Of a stretch of DNA of 64,000 nt, positions 1 to 9,975 are shown piece after piece. This DNA comes from Mariprofundus ferrooxydans PV-1 (GTDB lineage Bacteria > Pseudomonadota > Zetaproteobacteria > Mariprofundales > Mariprofundaceae). Numbering within the stretch: position 1 is the first letter of the stretch; each line of letters starts with the position of its first letter. A program made the position numbers and the translations under genes. The DNA lies in the NCBI RefSeq assembly GCF_000153765.1, contig NZ_DS022294.1, positions 744,836 through 808,835 on the forward strand, read 5' to 3'. Below the pieces are notes generated by a model. The model worked only from the letters and a program-made list of their open reading frames with translations, was not told the origin of the DNA and searched no databases.

Positions 1-999
1 CACACCGAGGATGCCTTCGCCATAGTCGACGATAATCATTAGCCCGTAACCACCGAACCAGTCGGCATAGCGCACCTGACCTGCCCCCATGGCCTTCACC
101 TGATAAGCGCCATGATCGGGCTTGAGCTGCACGCCCTGCAGACGGGGCATGCCTTTTAGCGGCCTGGAGTGGTAGCTGGCAACAATCCGCCCCCTTAGCG
201 GCCATGGCAGCCGCCCCTTGCGCTTGCGTATCTGCTCTACCGATCCCGGATTATCGCCTGCAACGATATCCTCGGATATCCCCTGCAGCAGGCGCAGCAG
301 CGCTTTCTCTTCTCTGGCCAGCTGTGAATCGTGCCGCTTGCTGGCTCTCATCTCTCCGTTTACCCGCTTGACCAGGTTGCGCTTATCCCTGACGCGCGCT
401 TCAAGTTGCGCCTCAGCCCGTTTCTTCTCCTCATGCAGGCGCGTCAACTGATCACGCTGCTGTTTCAAATCGGCCTCGATATGCGCCAGATGTTCCACAC
501 TCTTCAGATATTCCTGGCGATCCTTCTGCTGCGCCTGCATCACCACATTCAGCAGAAAACGCCGGTGTGGAATATCGCTGACCGGCACGCCGGTCAGTAT
601 ACCCATCCACGGTGAGGATCGGCTGCTGCGCTGCCAGGCAGCGACAGCCTCCTCCATCATCGTCTGTTTCAATGTCTCAATATGCCGCTGCAGGTCTGCC
701 CGCTCAGCTTCCAGATTGGCAAGTTTGTGGTCGGACACCCTGATGCTCGCCCGCACATCGCGACTGGCCCTGCGCGCTGCAATCAACTCGGTATCAAGCT
801 CTTTTAATTCCCGACCAATGCTACCGAGCTCCTGTTCCATGGAGTGCCGCAGTTTCGCCAGTCGCTGTCGCTCCAGCTTGATCTGCTCGATCTTCTGCTT
901 GGTCGTGATGCCGGCAGCAGCAATAGATGGCGATATCAGCACCATCACAACAGCAAGTGCTGCGGCAAGAGAGAGTATGCTGGTAGTGAGTCGTTTCAT
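1..999 (-). CDS. envC: EnvC-like murein hydrolase activator (partial)
   Basis: Periplasmic activator of cell-division amidases. Reading the minus strand from ATG at 999 gives about 333 residues with a signal peptide ending near ATAAA-type small residues (SIAAA), then a long coiled coil rich in Glu, Arg and Gln (about residues 35-240), then the start of an M23 LytM domain (VRYADWFGGYGLMIIVDYG). The gene runs off the window at base 1, so the C-terminal end of the M23 domain is missing. The start overlaps the rlmH stop as ATGA, so it is the last visible gene of the obgE-to-envC run. In EnvC proteins the M23 domain is usually a degenerate activator rather than an enzyme; the zinc ligands needed to judge that lie partly outside the window. 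Confidence 0.85.
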   Translation of the reverse strand, partial: MKRLTTSILSLAAALAVVMVLISPSIAAAGITTKQKIEQIKLERQRLAKLRHSMEQELGSIGRELKELDTELIAARRASRDVRASIRVSDHKLANLEAERADLQRHIETLKQTMMEEAVAAWQRSSRSSPWMGILTGVPVSDIPHRRFLLNVVMQAQQKDRQEYLKSVEHLAHIEADLKQQRDQLTRLHEEKKRAEAQLEARVRDKRNLVKRVNGEMRASKRHDSQLAREEKALLRLLQGISEDIVAGDNPGSVEQIRKRKGRLPWPLRGRIVASYHSRPLKGMPRLQGVQLKPDHGAYQVKAMGAGQVRYADWFGGYGLMIIVDYGEGILGV

Positions 1000-1445
1000 A
1001 CGCGGTGGTAGGGATGCCCCTGAATAATGGTAAAGGCACGGTAGATCTGCTCCAGCACAATAGCCCGGACAAGCTGGTGGGGCAGCGTCAACTTTGACAG
1101 GCTCCAGCATGCAGCAGCCTCTCTGCGCACCTCATCAGCCACCCCATCGGCTCCGCCAATGACAAAATCCAGTTGCGCATTACCGGCCTGACGCTCCAGG
1201 TGAGCAGCCCATTTCACACTCTCCAGCAAGGCACCACGCTCATCAAAGAGAATAAACCCCTTGCCGGCATGGGTCAGTATCTGTTTTGCCTCTTCCTGCT
1301 TACGCTGCACAGGCTGTTTCGCGCGCCCCTCCGGCAGCTCAACAACCTGAAAGTCGGCAAACGGGCGCAATCGCTGATCAAACCGCGATTCGAATTCAGC
1401 CAGCTCGCGCGAGCCGCGGCCGACAACCAGCAGGCGCAACTTCAC
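996..1445 (-). CDS. rlmH: 23S rRNA pseudouridine-1915 N3-methyltransferase
   Basis: SPOUT-family methyltransferase acting on the 70S ribosome. The 149-residue protein begins VKLRLLVVGRG and ends QIYRAFTIIQGHPYHRV, both typical of RlmH (about 155 residues), with the SAM-binding FVIGGADG segment near residues 92-99. I chose the GTG at 1445, not an upstream codon, because it overlaps the rsfS stop as GTGA and matches the family N-terminus. The pairing rsfS-rlmH is common in proteobacteria. Confidence 0.93.
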   Translation of the reverse strand: MKLRLLVVGRGSRELAEFESRFDQRLRPFADFQVVELPEGRAKQPVQRKQEEAKQILTHAGKGFILFDERGALLESVKWAAHLERQAGNAQLDFVIGGADGVADEVRREAAACWSLSKLTLPHQLVRAIVLEQIYRAFTIIQGHPYHRV

Positions 1446-1804
1446 GAGGCCGTGATTACTCCGGAAGGAACTGCCCACAGGCGCTCCAGCTGGAAGCTTT
1501 CACGCACTTCCGGCAGGAACAGGTGAACAACGACATCACCCAGGTCAACAAGCACCCATTCGGCAGCCTCCAGCCCTTCTGTCTTGGCCGGCAGTTGAAA
1601 ACGGTGTGCGGCTTCGCCGACTGAATTGGCCAGCGCCTTGAGCTGCCGGTCACTGCGACCGGAGGCCAACACAAAGCGGTCGGTAAAGTCGCAACGGCCG
1701 CGTACATCAATCACCAGTATGTCGGTTGCCTTTTTATCTTCCAGCGCTTCAACCACAGCTGTGGTCAGCGCCTCCAGCGATTCCTGTTCTGTCTCTTTAC
1801 TCAC
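1442..1804 (-). CDS. rsfS: Ribosomal silencing factor RsfS
   Basis: RsfS binds ribosomal protein L14 and blocks 30S-50S joining during starvation. The 120-residue protein has the family core: DILVIDVRGRCDFTDRFVLASG, then the WVLVDLGDVVVHLF strand pair. It lies 27 bp downstream of nadD and overlaps rlmH by 4 bp, an arrangement seen widely in bacteria. Confidence 0.93.
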   Translation of the reverse strand: MSKETEQESLEALTTAVVEALEDKKATDILVIDVRGRCDFTDRFVLASGRSDRQLKALANSVGEAAHRFQLPAKTEGLEAAEWVLVDLGDVVVHLFLPEVRESFQLERLWAVPSGVITAS

Positions 1805-1831
1805 ATGTTCTCCTGTTCTTCTCTTAAAAGT

Positions 1832-2458
1832 TCAAACCCTGTTTACTGCAGACATCTTTCGATAAGCCGCTTCCACCGCAGGACGGATAGGCTCGGGCAC
1901 CCGCCCTTTCAGCGAGCGGCCTGCATCTGCATCGCAGCGCAGATCTGTCGCTGAAATATCCGGCAGCGATACAGGCACATAGCACCAGCAACCTGTCGTC
2001 TGTGCCGCATCTGGGGCATTCACCCGATGCCAGCCGGCATGTTGCGGCAAATCATCGATACCTGCACGGGCAAATACGGCCACATTACACAGCCTCATGT
2101 GCGCCGGGTATTCACGCCAGCTATCGAAATCCCGCCATGCATCCGCCCCCAGCATCAACCATGCACGATCATGCGGAAACTCATGCGCAAACCGGCTTAG
2201 CGTTTCCATCGCCGGAATCGGTCGATCCTGAACCGCCTCCCAGTCTACAACACGAATGCCAGGCTCATCGGCAAACAGCTGCTGCATCCAGCCCAGTCTG
2301 GTTTTACCGTCGGCACAACCGGATAGCCGCCGGTGCACCGGGTTGGCGGGGATAACCCAAACCTCATCGAAACCTGCTACTTCAAGCCCTGCTTGCGCCA
2401 GCGCCAGATGGCCGGCATGCGGCGGGTCGAAGCTGCCTCCGAACAGGCCGATGTTCAT
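1832..2458 (-). CDS. nadD: Nicotinate-nucleotide adenylyltransferase
   Basis: Converts nicotinate mononucleotide and ATP to deamido-NAD in NAD synthesis. The 208-residue protein starts MNIGLFGGSFDPPHAGH, the nucleotidyltransferase signature with the (H/T)xGH motif, and has ISATDLR near the C-terminus in place of the usual ISST.IR motif. It sits 13 bp after proA and 27 bp before rsfS. Confidence 0.93.
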   Translation of the reverse strand: MNIGLFGGSFDPPHAGHLALAQAGLEVAGFDEVWVIPANPVHRRLSGCADGKTRLGWMQQLFADEPGIRVVDWEAVQDRPIPAMETLSRFAHEFPHDRAWLMLGADAWRDFDSWREYPAHMRLCNVAVFARAGIDDLPQHAGWHRVNAPDAAQTTGCWCYVPVSLPDISATDLRCDADAGRSLKGRVPEPIRPAVEAAYRKMSAVNRV

Positions 2459-2471
2459 CGTCCTGCCTGCA

Positions 2472-3743
2472 CTATGATCTTATCTCACCGTGACCCAGCA
2501 CAATCCACTTTTGCGTTGTCAATCCTTCCAGCCCCACCGGGCCGCGCACGTGCAGACGGTCGGTAGAGATACCGATCTCCGCACCCAGTCCGTACTCAAA
2601 GCCGTCGGCAAAACGGGTGCTGGCATTCCACATCACCGAGGCGGAATCCACCTCGCGCAGAAAGCGTTGCCCCGCCTCGTAGTCGGCGGTGACAATGCTC
2701 TCCGTGTGACCGGATGCATAAGCCTCAATATGGGCGATCGCCGCATCCAGATCATCGACAATGCGCACAGAGAGGACCGGCGCCAGATATTCCGTCGCCC
2801 AGTCTTCATCGGTGGCGGTGCCGACCTGCAGATCGCCGCATAACGCCTGTGTGCGCTCACAACCACGCACCTCCACACCTTTATCGAGCATGGCCCGGAC
2901 AATTGGTGTCAGCGTGGCAGCTGCTGCCTGCTGATGAATGAGCAGGGTTTCCATCGCATTGCAGACGCCGTAACGATGGGTCTTGGCATTGAGCGCAATG
3001 GCCAGTGCCATAGCAGGGTCGGCGGCGGCATCGATATAGACATGGCATATACCATCCAGATGCTTGATCACCGGTACGCGCGACTCTGCCGCAACCCGCT
3101 CAATCAGCGAGCGACCGCCGCGCGGTATAATGACATCGACATACGATTCGCTCTTCAGCAGCGCACCGACCATGGCCCGGTCGGTAGAGTCAATCAATTG
3201 CACCGCATCCTGTGTCAGGCCGGAATCAACCAGCGCCCGGCGCAGGCAGGCGGCAATGGCGCGGTTGGAATGTATCGCTTCGGAGCCGCCACGCAGAATA
3301 ACGGCATTGCCCGACTTCAGGCAGAGAGCGGCAGCATCGGCAGTTACATTGGGACGCGATTCATAAATCATACCGATGACACCCAGCGGTACGCGCATAT
3401 GACCGACCTGAATGCCGGAAGGGCGATAACGCAGATTATCAACAGCGCCGATCGGATCAGGGAGGGCTGCAACCTGTTCCAGCCCTTCAGCCATGGCATC
3501 AATGCGATCGGAATTAAGCATCAGTCGATCGAGCAGGGCTGCATCAATGCCGTTCTCTTCGGCAGTCTTCATATCCATGGCATTGGCTGACAAAATCTCG
3601 GTCATTTCGCGCCGGATGACGGACGCAGCCAGACGCAGCGCACTATCCTTGGTCTTTGTGTTGGCCATACGCAAGGCAGCAGCCGCAGCTTTTGCGCGCT
3701 CGCCCAATGCCGTCATCACACTTGTTGCATCTGTTCCGGTCAT
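2472..3743 (-). CDS. proA: Gamma-glutamyl phosphate reductase
   Basis: NADPH-dependent second step of proline synthesis, making glutamate semialdehyde from the ProB product. The chosen ATG at 3743 (423 residues, [18 protein letters not shown]) is preceded by GGGGAG at a good distance, and it follows the proB stop; a longer in-frame reading would run into proB. Family signatures include [20 protein letters not shown] and the catalytic cysteine segment ([11 protein letters not shown]). The pair proB-proA is the usual operon. Confidence 0.95.
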   Translation of the reverse strand: MTGTDATSVMTALGERAKAAAAALRMANTKTKDSALRLAASVIRREMTEILSANAMDMKTAEENGIDAALLDRLMLNSDRIDAMAEGLEQVAALPDPIGAVDNLRYRPSGIQVGHMRVPLGVIGMIYESRPNVTADAAALCLKSGNAVILRGGSEAIHSNRAIAACLRRALVDSGLTQDAVQLIDSTDRAMVGALLKSESYVDVIIPRGGRSLIERVAAESRVPVIKHLDGICHVYIDAAADPAMALAIALNAKTHRYGVCNAMETLLIHQQAAAATLTPIVRAMLDKGVEVRGCERTQALCGDLQVGTATDEDWATEYLAPVLSVRIVDDLDAAIAHIEAYASGHTESIVTADYEAGQRFLREVDSASVMWNASTRFADGFEYGLGAEIGISTDRLHVRGPVGLEGLTTQKWIVLGHGEIRS

Positions 3744-3747
3744 CTCA

Positions 3748-4908
3748 TTACTCCCCTGTATGCTCTGCCGATGGCTGATGCGCATCCGAGAGCACCAGAT
3801 TATCGCGGTGAATTAGCGAGGTAAAATCCATATAGCCGAGCACCTCCTCTATCTCATCACTGGTCTTACCCATGATTTTATGTATCTCTTCCGCCGTATA
3901 ATTACTCAGTCCGCGCCCGATTTTTCCATCCGGGCCGATGATCTCCACGCAATCGCCCTTGTCGAATACGCCATGCACCGCCACAACACCAACCGGCAAC
4001 AGGCTGCACCCCTGCTCCAGCACGGCCCTGTTCGCACCACGGTCAATATGAATTTCACCTGCAGAGCGCAGCAGTTCGGATATCCAGTGCTTGCGCCTGG
4101 TTTGCCTGTCCTCGCCACAAAGAAACAGTGTCCCCTCATCCTCACCTGTCAATAATCGGGTCAGAGCTCCGGGATTTTTACCACTGACAATCGCAGCCGT
4201 AACGCCTGCTCTGGTGGCGATCTGGGCAGCGATCAACTTACTGGCCATACCGCCGGTACCGAATGATGAGCCGGCATCGCCGGCCATCTTCACATGCTTC
4301 TCTTCCAGATGGCTGATTTCGGAGATGCGAGAGGCATCGGCATGTCTAGCCGGATTCCGGTCATACAGGCCATCGACATCGGTTAACATCACCAGCAGGT
4401 CCGCCTCAACCACCAGACTAACCAGTGCACCAAGACTGTCATTGTCACCGAACTTGATCTCCGACACCACGACCGTGTCATTTTCATTAACGATCGGCAC
4501 CACGCCTACCGAGAACAGTGTTTCGCTGGTATTGCTGGCATTAAGATAGCGGCGCCGGTTTCTCAGGTCGTCCTTGGTCAGCAACATCTGCGCAACACAG
4601 CGGCCGTGGCGGCCAAACGCCTTGCCATAAGCGCTCATCAGCTGGGGCTGCCCCACAGCGGCAGCGGCCTGCTTCTCATGCACAGTCAACTCACGCCCCA
4701 GCCAATCCAGACGTACTCTCCCGAGAGCCACGGAGCCTGATGTGACAATCACGATATCCCGGCCATCGACCATCAGTTGCTGCAATTCGTCGACAAGGCG
4801 GTCAATGACATCCAGACGAATACCATGCTCGGCATCGGCCAGCAGAGAGCTGCCGATTTTTATCACCACCCGACGGGCGGAGGCCAACTCAGCTCTGTTC
4901 CGGATCAT
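3748..4908 (-). CDS. proB: Glutamate 5-kinase with PUA domain
   Basis: Phosphorylates glutamate as the first, feedback-controlled step of proline synthesis. The 386-residue protein starts [18 protein letters not shown] (amino-acid kinase fold), contains [10 protein letters not shown] and GTGGMASKL, and ends in a PUA domain from about residue 275 ([18 protein letters not shown]). The start overlaps the obgE stop by 4 bp (ATGA). Confidence 0.95.
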   Translation of the reverse strand: MIRNRAELASARRVVIKIGSSLLADAEHGIRLDVIDRLVDELQQLMVDGRDIVIVTSGSVALGRVRLDWLGRELTVHEKQAAAAVGQPQLMSAYGKAFGRHGRCVAQMLLTKDDLRNRRRYLNASNTSETLFSVGVVPIVNENDTVVVSEIKFGDNDSLGALVSLVVEADLLVMLTDVDGLYDRNPARHADASRISEISHLEEKHVKMAGDAGSSFGTGGMASKLIAAQIATRAGVTAAIVSGKNPGALTRLLTGEDEGTLFLCGEDRQTRRKHWISELLRSAGEIHIDRGANRAVLEQGCSLLPVGVVAVHGVFDKGDCVEIIGPDGKIGRGLSNYTAEEIHKIMGKTSDEIEEVLGYMDFTSLIHRDNLVLSDAHQPSAEHTGE

Positions 4909-5936
4909 GCCTCTTTTCGCGCCTCCGCCTGACGCTGCTCACGATCACTGAGTACCCGCTCATAGACAGTGTGCAACAACATTTTTACACCCTCTCCGGT
5001 GACGGCGGAAATGACCATCACCGACAAACCCGTCTGCTTTGCCTGCTCAAGCGCACTTTCCAGCTCTTCATCCAGTAGTGCATCGGCCTTGTTCAGTACC
5101 AGCAGACGCGGCTTGTTCCACAATGTTTCTCCGTAACCCTTCAGCTCGGCTTCGATTTCGGCAATTTGCTCAGCAACCGACCTGCCTTCCTCGCAGGCAC
5201 TGTCCACCAGATGCAGCAGCACGGCAGTGCGCTCAATATGACGCAGAAAGCGAATGCCCAGACCTCGCCCTTCATGAGCTCCTTCAATCAGCCCCGGAAT
5301 ATCCGCCACAACAAAACCATCACCATCGTCCATGAACACCTGTCCAAGCTTGGGCTTGAGCGTGGTGAAGGGATAGTCGGCTATTTTCGGGCGTGCATTG
5401 GAGATACGCGCGAGCAGCGTGGACTTGCCCGCATTGGGCAGACCAAGCAGACCGACGTCGGCCATCAGCTTCAACTCGAGGTGACGGATACCCTGCTCAC
5501 CCTCCAGACCCGGCTGGGAGTAGCGTGGTGCGCGGTTGGTGCTGGTAGAGAAGCGGGCATTGCCCATGCCGCCGGCGCCGCCGCGCGCCAGTGTAAAACG
5601 CATGCCCGGAGTGGAGAGATCACATAACAGGTGGCCTGTTTCATCGTGAACCATCGTACCGACCGGCACTTCGACAATAATGTCTTCACCATTTTTGCCG
5701 TGGCAGTCGCTGCCCATGCCCGGTTGTCCGTTTTTGGCGATCAGGCGTTTGCGCAGGTATAACTCCTGCAGTGTATTCTTGCTGATGCTGGCGACAAAGA
5801 TGACATGGCCGCCGCGGCCGCCGTCACCGCCGTCCGGACCACCTTTGGCCACATACTTTTCACGCCGGAAGGATGAACATCCCTTGCCGCCGTTGCCGGC
5901 CCGTACTTCAATTTTCACTTCATCTATAAAACGCAT
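4905..5936 (-). CDS. obgE: GTPase Obg/CgtA
   Basis: Essential GTPase linked to 50S ribosome assembly and stress. The 343-residue protein has the glycine-rich Obg domain (about residues 1-158, KGGPDGGDGGRGG) followed by the G domain: GLPNAGKST (G1), YPFTT (G2), DIPGLIEGA (G3), NKAD (G4). It lacks the long C-terminal extension seen in some species. It follows rpmA in the common L31/L21/L27-Obg order, but a strong terminator separates it from rpmA. Confidence 0.95.
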   Translation of the reverse strand: MRFIDEVKIEVRAGNGGKGCSSFRREKYVAKGGPDGGDGGRGGHVIFVASISKNTLQELYLRKRLIAKNGQPGMGSDCHGKNGEDIIVEVPVGTMVHDETGHLLCDLSTPGMRFTLARGGAGGMGNARFSTSTNRAPRYSQPGLEGEQGIRHLELKLMADVGLLGLPNAGKSTLLARISNARPKIADYPFTTLKPKLGQVFMDDGDGFVVADIPGLIEGAHEGRGLGIRFLRHIERTAVLLHLVDSACEEGRSVAEQIAEIEAELKGYGETLWNKPRLLVLNKADALLDEELESALEQAKQTGLSVMVISAVTGEGVKMLLHTVYERVLSDREQRQAEARKEA

Positions 5937-5949
5937 GCTGCATTACACC

Positions 5950-6025
5950 ATAATTATCCTGAACCACAAAGACAGAAGCGGTGCACGGGATAGTCCATTC
6001 GTTGTTATCTTTGTGTTTTAATGGT
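5950..6025. repeat. Intergenic element with CCACAAAGAC/ATCTTTGTG ends
   Basis: The rpmA-obgE spacer begins with ACCACAAAGACAG and ends with TTATCTTTGTGTTTT, a loose inverted repeat. It looks like a diverged member of the CACAGAG/CTCTGTGG family also found near 11.9, 14.1, 15.4 and 58.8 kb. Weak on its own. Confidence 0.35.
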
Positions 6026-6030
6026 AAAAA

Positions 6031-6067
6031 ACACAAACAAAAAAGGGGTGCGGCCAGCGCACCCCTT
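6031..6067 (-). terminator. Rho-independent terminator after rpmA
   Basis: A perfect 10-bp stem (AAGGGGTGCG with CGCACCCCTT, 6043-6052 and 6058-6067) with a 5-nt loop is followed on the minus strand by TTTTTGTTTGTGTT. It ends the ribosomal-protein transcript 24 bp after rpmA, so obgE probably needs its own promoter or read-through. Confidence 0.85.
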
Positions 6068-6090
6068 ATCTAATTGTAGTTCCGACAAGC

Positions 6091-6339
6091 TTATGCAGTA
6101 ATGCGAACGGTTGTACGGCCTGCACTCTTGTAATACTCAACCTTGCCGTCAGTCAACGCGAACAGGGTGTAGTCGCGGCCGCAGCCCACATTGTTGCCCG
6201 GGCGGATTTTGGTACCGCGCTGACGTACAATAATATTACCTGCGATCACAGCTTCTCCGCCGTATTTCTTGACGCCGAGGCGCTTGGAATTGGAATCGCG
6301 TCCGTTCCGACTGGAACCACCTGCTTTCTTGTGTGCCAT
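6091..6339 (-). CDS. rpmA: 50S ribosomal protein L27
   Basis: 82-residue ribosomal protein near the peptidyl-transferase centre. It starts [19 protein letters not shown] and contains [18 protein letters not shown], both diagnostic. There is no N-terminal extension of the kind cleaved in Firmicutes. It lies 3 bp after rplU. Confidence 0.97.
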   Translation of the reverse strand: MAHKKAGGSSRNGRDSNSKRLGVKKYGGEAVIAGNIIVRQRGTKIRPGNNVGCGRDYTLFALTDGKVEYYKSAGRTTVRITA

Positions 6340-6342
6340 GGT

Positions 6343-6651
6343 TTACTCCTTGATGCTTTCGATACGCACAGAGCTGTAGCTCTGGCGATGACCCTGAGTC
6401 AGGCGATAGTTTTTACGGCGACGCTTCTTGAATACGACCACTTTCTGGCCGCGACCTGCTTCCGTTATCACCGCAGTTACCTGCGCGCCGGCAACATCTT
6501 TGCCAACCTTGATAGCATCACCTGCGCCAACAAGCAGCACGTCATCAAAGGTGACTGTGTTGCCTGGTTCAGCGTTCAATTTTTCGACACGCAGTGTATC
6601 GCCTGCTTTTACGCGATACTGCTTGCCACCGGTTTTGATTACAGCGTACAT
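6343..6651 (-). CDS. rplU: 50S ribosomal protein L21
   Basis: 102-residue protein starting [18 protein letters not shown], the L21 signature, ending in a basic tail with [16 protein letters not shown]. It precedes rpmA and follows rpmE by 14 bp, so the three genes probably form one transcript. Confidence 0.97.
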   Translation of the reverse strand: MYAVIKTGGKQYRVKAGDTLRVEKLNAEPGNTVTFDDVLLVGAGDAIKVGKDVAGAQVTAVITEAGRGQKVVVFKKRRRKNYRLTQGHRQSYSSVRIESIKE

Positions 6652-6665
6652 ATTATCTCCGAGCC

Positions 6666-6881
6666 TCAGGCTGCCGTCGTCGCAGGCTTGCCGTATTTCT
6701 TGTAGAAACGCTCAACGCGACCTTCAGTATCCATAACCTTCTGCTTGCCCGTATAGAACGGGTGGCAGGATGAGCATACTTCCACACGGATATCTCCGTG
6801 GGTTGAACGCGTCTCAAATGTGTTGCCGCATGAACAAGTTACCTTGGATGCGATATATTCTGGATGGATGTCAGCTTTCAC
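6666..6881 (-). CDS. rpmE: 50S ribosomal protein L31, zinc-binding form
   Basis: The 71-residue reading from GTG at 6881 ([16 protein letters not shown]) matches the family start, and GGAG lies 9 bp upstream; longer starts are not needed. The four cysteines (CSC and CSSCHPF) identify the zinc-containing C+ type, a usual target for replacement by a C- paralogue under zinc limitation. No Zur-like site is evident nearby. Confidence 0.95.
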   Translation of the reverse strand: MKADIHPEYIASKVTCSCGNTFETRSTHGDIRVEVCSSCHPFYTGKQKVMDTEGRVERFYKKYGKPATTAA

Positions 6882-6916
6882 GTCTTGTTTCTCCGTCGAT
6901 ATTAAAAGGGGCGCGA

Positions 6917-6945
6917 TTTCTAGCGTCCCTGCTCGCATTAATCAA
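6917..6945 (-). promoter_or_regulatory. Candidate sigma70 promoter for rpmE-rplU-rpmA
   Basis: On the minus strand TTGATT (6940-6945) and TAGAAA (6917-6922) are 17 bp apart, about 35 bp upstream of the rpmE start. The rest of the 328-bp gap up to the cytochrome gene at 7210 shows no other clear feature apart from an AT-rich stretch (ACTTATATTATAT) just before that gene's ribosome site. Confidence 0.45.
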
Positions 6946-7209
6946 GGACTAAAACATCACTTCTGCAATTTATCAGTATTCCAAAGCGTATACACGGGAT
7001 ACTGAGCATGCCGACACGGCATTACAGCGCCCAACACACAAACCGGAAGCTGACAGGTTCATGGCCACTCCTCAACCCGGTCGATCAGGAGTGTGCGGCA
7101 TTTACAGCCGTTTCCTTCCTATGGGCATCGCCAACCGGTATCATTGTCCCGAAACCGCAGCAACAGGATCTTTATTAACCACTTATATTATATAAGGAGG
7201 GAACCAACA

Positions 7210-7947
7210 ATGACCGAAGCGATGCTAAAGAGATACAAAGTCTGGGATGCACCTACGCGCCTGTTTCACTGGGTGAATTTTACCACAGTACTGCTACTCA
7301 TCCTCGTGGGACTGTTGATGATATATAAGAAGGATATCGGCATCACCAGCCTTGAGGCCAAGATTGCCATCAAGGAGATTCATATCCTGATCGGCTACAT
7401 CTTTACGCTGAACCTGCTGATCCGGTTGGTCTGGGGCTTTGTCGGCAACCGTTTTGCCCGCTGGAGCCGCATTGTGCCGGGCAAAGGGTTTGGTGCCGTA
7501 CTCTCCGGCTATATTGCCAGCATCAGGAGCGGTAACCCTCAGCAGTTCCTCGGTCACAATCCGCTGGGCAGGCTTGCCGTGGTGGCGCTGATGCTGATGC
7601 TCATGACACAGGCAGTCACCGGACTGGTGCGTGCAGGCACCGACGTTTACTACCCGCCGTTCGGTGCGATGTTTGCCGCACAGGTAGCTGCCGATGGTGT
7701 TAACCCTGCAAGCCTCAAGCCTTACGACAAAACAGGTGTGGATGCAGCAAAACTAAAGGCGCTCGGCGCATTCAAGAGCCCCTTCGGTGAAGTGCATCTC
7801 TACACGGCCTATGCACTGATACTGCTGATCCTGCTGCATATCGCAGCCGTTGTCCGGGCTGAAATCAGCGAGGGTGGAGGAATGGTATCAGCCATGTTTT
7901 CCGGCAGCAAAACTCTGTCGAAACAACCTGAAGATCTCGATGACTGA
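7210..7947 (+). CDS. Cytochrome b561 family membrane protein
   Basis: Inner-membrane di-heme cytochrome b that passes electrons to a partner. The ATG at 7210 has AAGGAGG 9 bp upstream. The 245-residue protein begins VWDAPTRLFHW with a heme-ligand type His (about residue 20), then EIHILIGY (about 58), at least four hydrophobic helices and a final LHIAAVVRAEI. The VWD.PTRLFHW start is typical of the subgroup that works with c-type cytochromes or Ni-Fe hydrogenase; neither partner is next to it, so the partner is unknown. Confidence 0.85.
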   Translation: MTEAMLKRYKVWDAPTRLFHWVNFTTVLLLILVGLLMIYKKDIGITSLEAKIAIKEIHILIGYIFTLNLLIRLVWGFVGNRFARWSRIVPGKGFGAVLSGYIASIRSGNPQQFLGHNPLGRLAVVALMLMLMTQAVTGLVRAGTDVYYPPFGAMFAAQVAADGVNPASLKPYDKTGVDAAKLKALGAFKSPFGEVHLYTAYALILLILLHIAAVVRAEISEGGGMVSAMFSGSKTLSKQPEDLDD

Positions 7948-8034
7948 GCGGCCGTGATTCAAATACTTGTATCCTGACCGCGTATCAGGCACGTTACGTC
8001 GCTTTTTTCAGCCATAATACCGGGAGATGAATCC

Positions 8035-8916
8035 ATGGACGCGATGATGCATGCCGATATCAAGAGCCTGAAGCTGCTGCACAGCGGCAAAGTACGCGAT
8101 ATGTATGAAATTGATGAGAATCACCTGCTGATTGTCACCACCGATCGTCTGTCGGCTTTCGATGTGGTGCTGCCAACACCAATCCCCGGCAAGGGGCAGG
8201 TGCTCAATGCCGTATCCGACTTCTGGTTCGAAAAACTGGCCCATATCCTGCCAAATCACACTGCCACCATGACGCTGGAAGAGGCGATACCCGATGCCGA
8301 TGAACGTGAGCGTGTCAGGTCCCATGCCATCGTGGTCAAGCGTCTGCAGCCCCTGCCGATTGAAGCGATCGTGCGCGGTTATCTGATAGGCTCCGGCTGG
8401 AGCGAGTATCAGAAACAGGGTTCGGTTTGCGGCATTGCACTGCCGGAAGGATTACCTCTCGCCGGAAAGTTACCTGAGCCGCTGTTCACACCTTCCACCA
8501 AGGCCGCTGTGGGCGAACATGACGAAAATATTGATTTTGACCGCATGTGCGGGATTGTCGGCACAGAACTGGCGACAAAAATGCGCGATGTAAGCCTGCA
8601 GCTATATAAAGAAGCCGCCGCCTTCGCACTGACAAAGGGCATTATTATCGCCGACACCAAGTTCGAGTTCGGCCTTGATCAGGATGGTAACCTGACCCTG
8701 ATTGACGAGGTACTGACCCCCGACTCTTCGCGCTTCTGGCCGGTTTCCGACTATCAGCCCGGCATCAGCCCGCCAAGCTTCGACAAGCAGTTTGTGCGCG
8801 ACTGGCTGGAAACACTAACGTGGAACAAGCAGTCGCCGGGGCCTGCTGTGCCGGCTGACATCGCCGAAAAGACATCGGCAAAGTATGCCGAAGCACTGGC
8901 CCGGCTGACCGCCTGA
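8035..8916 (+). CDS. purC: SAICAR synthetase
   Basis: Phosphoribosylaminoimidazole-succinocarboxamide synthase of purine synthesis. The 293-residue protein shows [39 protein letters not shown] and [11 protein letters not shown], the family signatures. Length matches the longer 290-300 residue type. GGGAG lies 8 bp before the chosen ATG. The exchanger gene overlaps its stop by one base. Confidence 0.96.
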   Translation: MDAMMHADIKSLKLLHSGKVRDMYEIDENHLLIVTTDRLSAFDVVLPTPIPGKGQVLNAVSDFWFEKLAHILPNHTATMTLEEAIPDADERERVRSHAIVVKRLQPLPIEAIVRGYLIGSGWSEYQKQGSVCGIALPEGLPLAGKLPEPLFTPSTKAAVGEHDENIDFDRMCGIVGTELATKMRDVSLQLYKEAAAFALTKGIIIADTKFEFGLDQDGNLTLIDEVLTPDSSRFWPVSDYQPGISPPSFDKQFVRDWLETLTWNKQSPGPAVPADIAEKTSAKYAEALARLTA

Positions 8917-9884
8917 TGCTGCTCGCCGTCGCAGCCATCGCGGTTGGCGTTGCCCTGTTGATCTGGGGAGCCGACCGCTTTGTCGACGGTGCCGCCTCCG
9001 TTGCAAAAAACCTGCGCGTACCGCCCATGGTGATCGGCCTGACGATCGTCAGCCTGGGCACATCACTGCCTGAAATGATTGTCTCTGCGATGGCCGCTCT
9101 TGATGGCAACAGGGATCTCGGCATCGGTAATGTGCTCGGCTCCAATATTGCCAATATCGGCCTGGTGCTGGGCATCACCGCGCTGGTCATACCCCTGACC
9201 GTAAAGTCCATGACCCTCAGGCGCGAGATGCCGGTGATGTTCATGGTCACCCTTCTGGCTTTCGCATTGATGGCCGATGGCGCACTGAGCCGGGGTGACG
9301 GCATCATCCTGATCATCGGACTGGTACTGCTGCTGGCGTGGATCACCATGCTTGGTCTGCGTGACCGGGATGATCCGCTGGTTGCGGAGTTCACCGACTC
9401 AATCCCGGATCAGATGAGCATGGGCATGTCACTGCTATGGTTTGTGGTCGGCCTGGCACTGTTGATCATCAGCTCCCGCATGGTGGTCTGGGGTGCGGTG
9501 GAAATCGCCCACCTTCTGGGGGTCAGCGATCTGATTATCGGACTGACGATTGTGGCCATCGGCACCAGCCTGCCGGAGCTGGTTGCATCACTGGTCAGCG
9601 CGCTCAAGGGCGAGGCCGATCTGGCCATCGGCAATGTGATCGGTTCAAACATGTTTAATCTGCTGGCCGTACTGGCCATGCCTGCCCTGATTCACCCCGG
9701 CGCATTCGCGCCCGAAGCACTGATGCGCGATTTTCCGATCATGATAGGTTTTACCATCGCGCTGTTTGTCGTCTCCTTTGCCCTGAAAAAGAGTGGCGGC
9801 GTGATTAACCGTTTTGAAGGCGGCCTGCTGACGGCAGGTTTCGCCGGCTATCTGATACTGCTCTATTTCCAGTCGGCGGCATGA
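8916..9884 (+). CDS. Calcium/sodium antiporter (CaCA family)
   Basis: Inner-membrane cation exchanger of the YrbG type. The 322-residue protein has two inverted halves, each with the alpha-repeat motif: GTSLPEM near residue 48 and GTSLPEL near 213, each followed by GN.xGSN (ions pass between these). About ten hydrophobic segments. It starts in the purC stop (TGATG), so the two are co-translated despite unrelated roles. Confidence 0.9.
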   Translation: MLLAVAAIAVGVALLIWGADRFVDGAASVAKNLRVPPMVIGLTIVSLGTSLPEMIVSAMAALDGNRDLGIGNVLGSNIANIGLVLGITALVIPLTVKSMTLRREMPVMFMVTLLAFALMADGALSRGDGIILIIGLVLLLAWITMLGLRDRDDPLVAEFTDSIPDQMSMGMSLLWFVVGLALLIISSRMVVWGAVEIAHLLGVSDLIIGLTIVAIGTSLPELVASLVSALKGEADLAIGNVIGSNMFNLLAVLAMPALIHPGAFAPEALMRDFPIMIGFTIALFVVSFALKKSGGVINRFEGGLLTAGFAGYLILLYFQSAA

Positions 9885-9925
9885 TCAGAACGGCTGCGCA
9901 CGAATAACCATAAATCTGTACCGTA

Positions 9926-9964
9926 TTGCTCCTGTTTTAATACCAGACTAGAATAGTCGCCTTT
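9926..9964 (+). promoter_or_regulatory. suf promoter with IscR-like operator
   Basis: TTGCTC (9926-9931) and TAGAAT (9949-9954) are 17 bp apart, a good sigma70 promoter. A palindrome GACTA-GAA-TAGTC (9946-9958) lies over the -10 box, inside a longer match to the IscR type 1 box (ATA....GACTA...TAGTC). The first gene is an Rrf2 regulator, so autorepression that responds to Fe-S status is likely. The site is seen; its use is inferred. Confidence 0.65.
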
Positions 9965-9975
9965 AAGAGGTGGCA

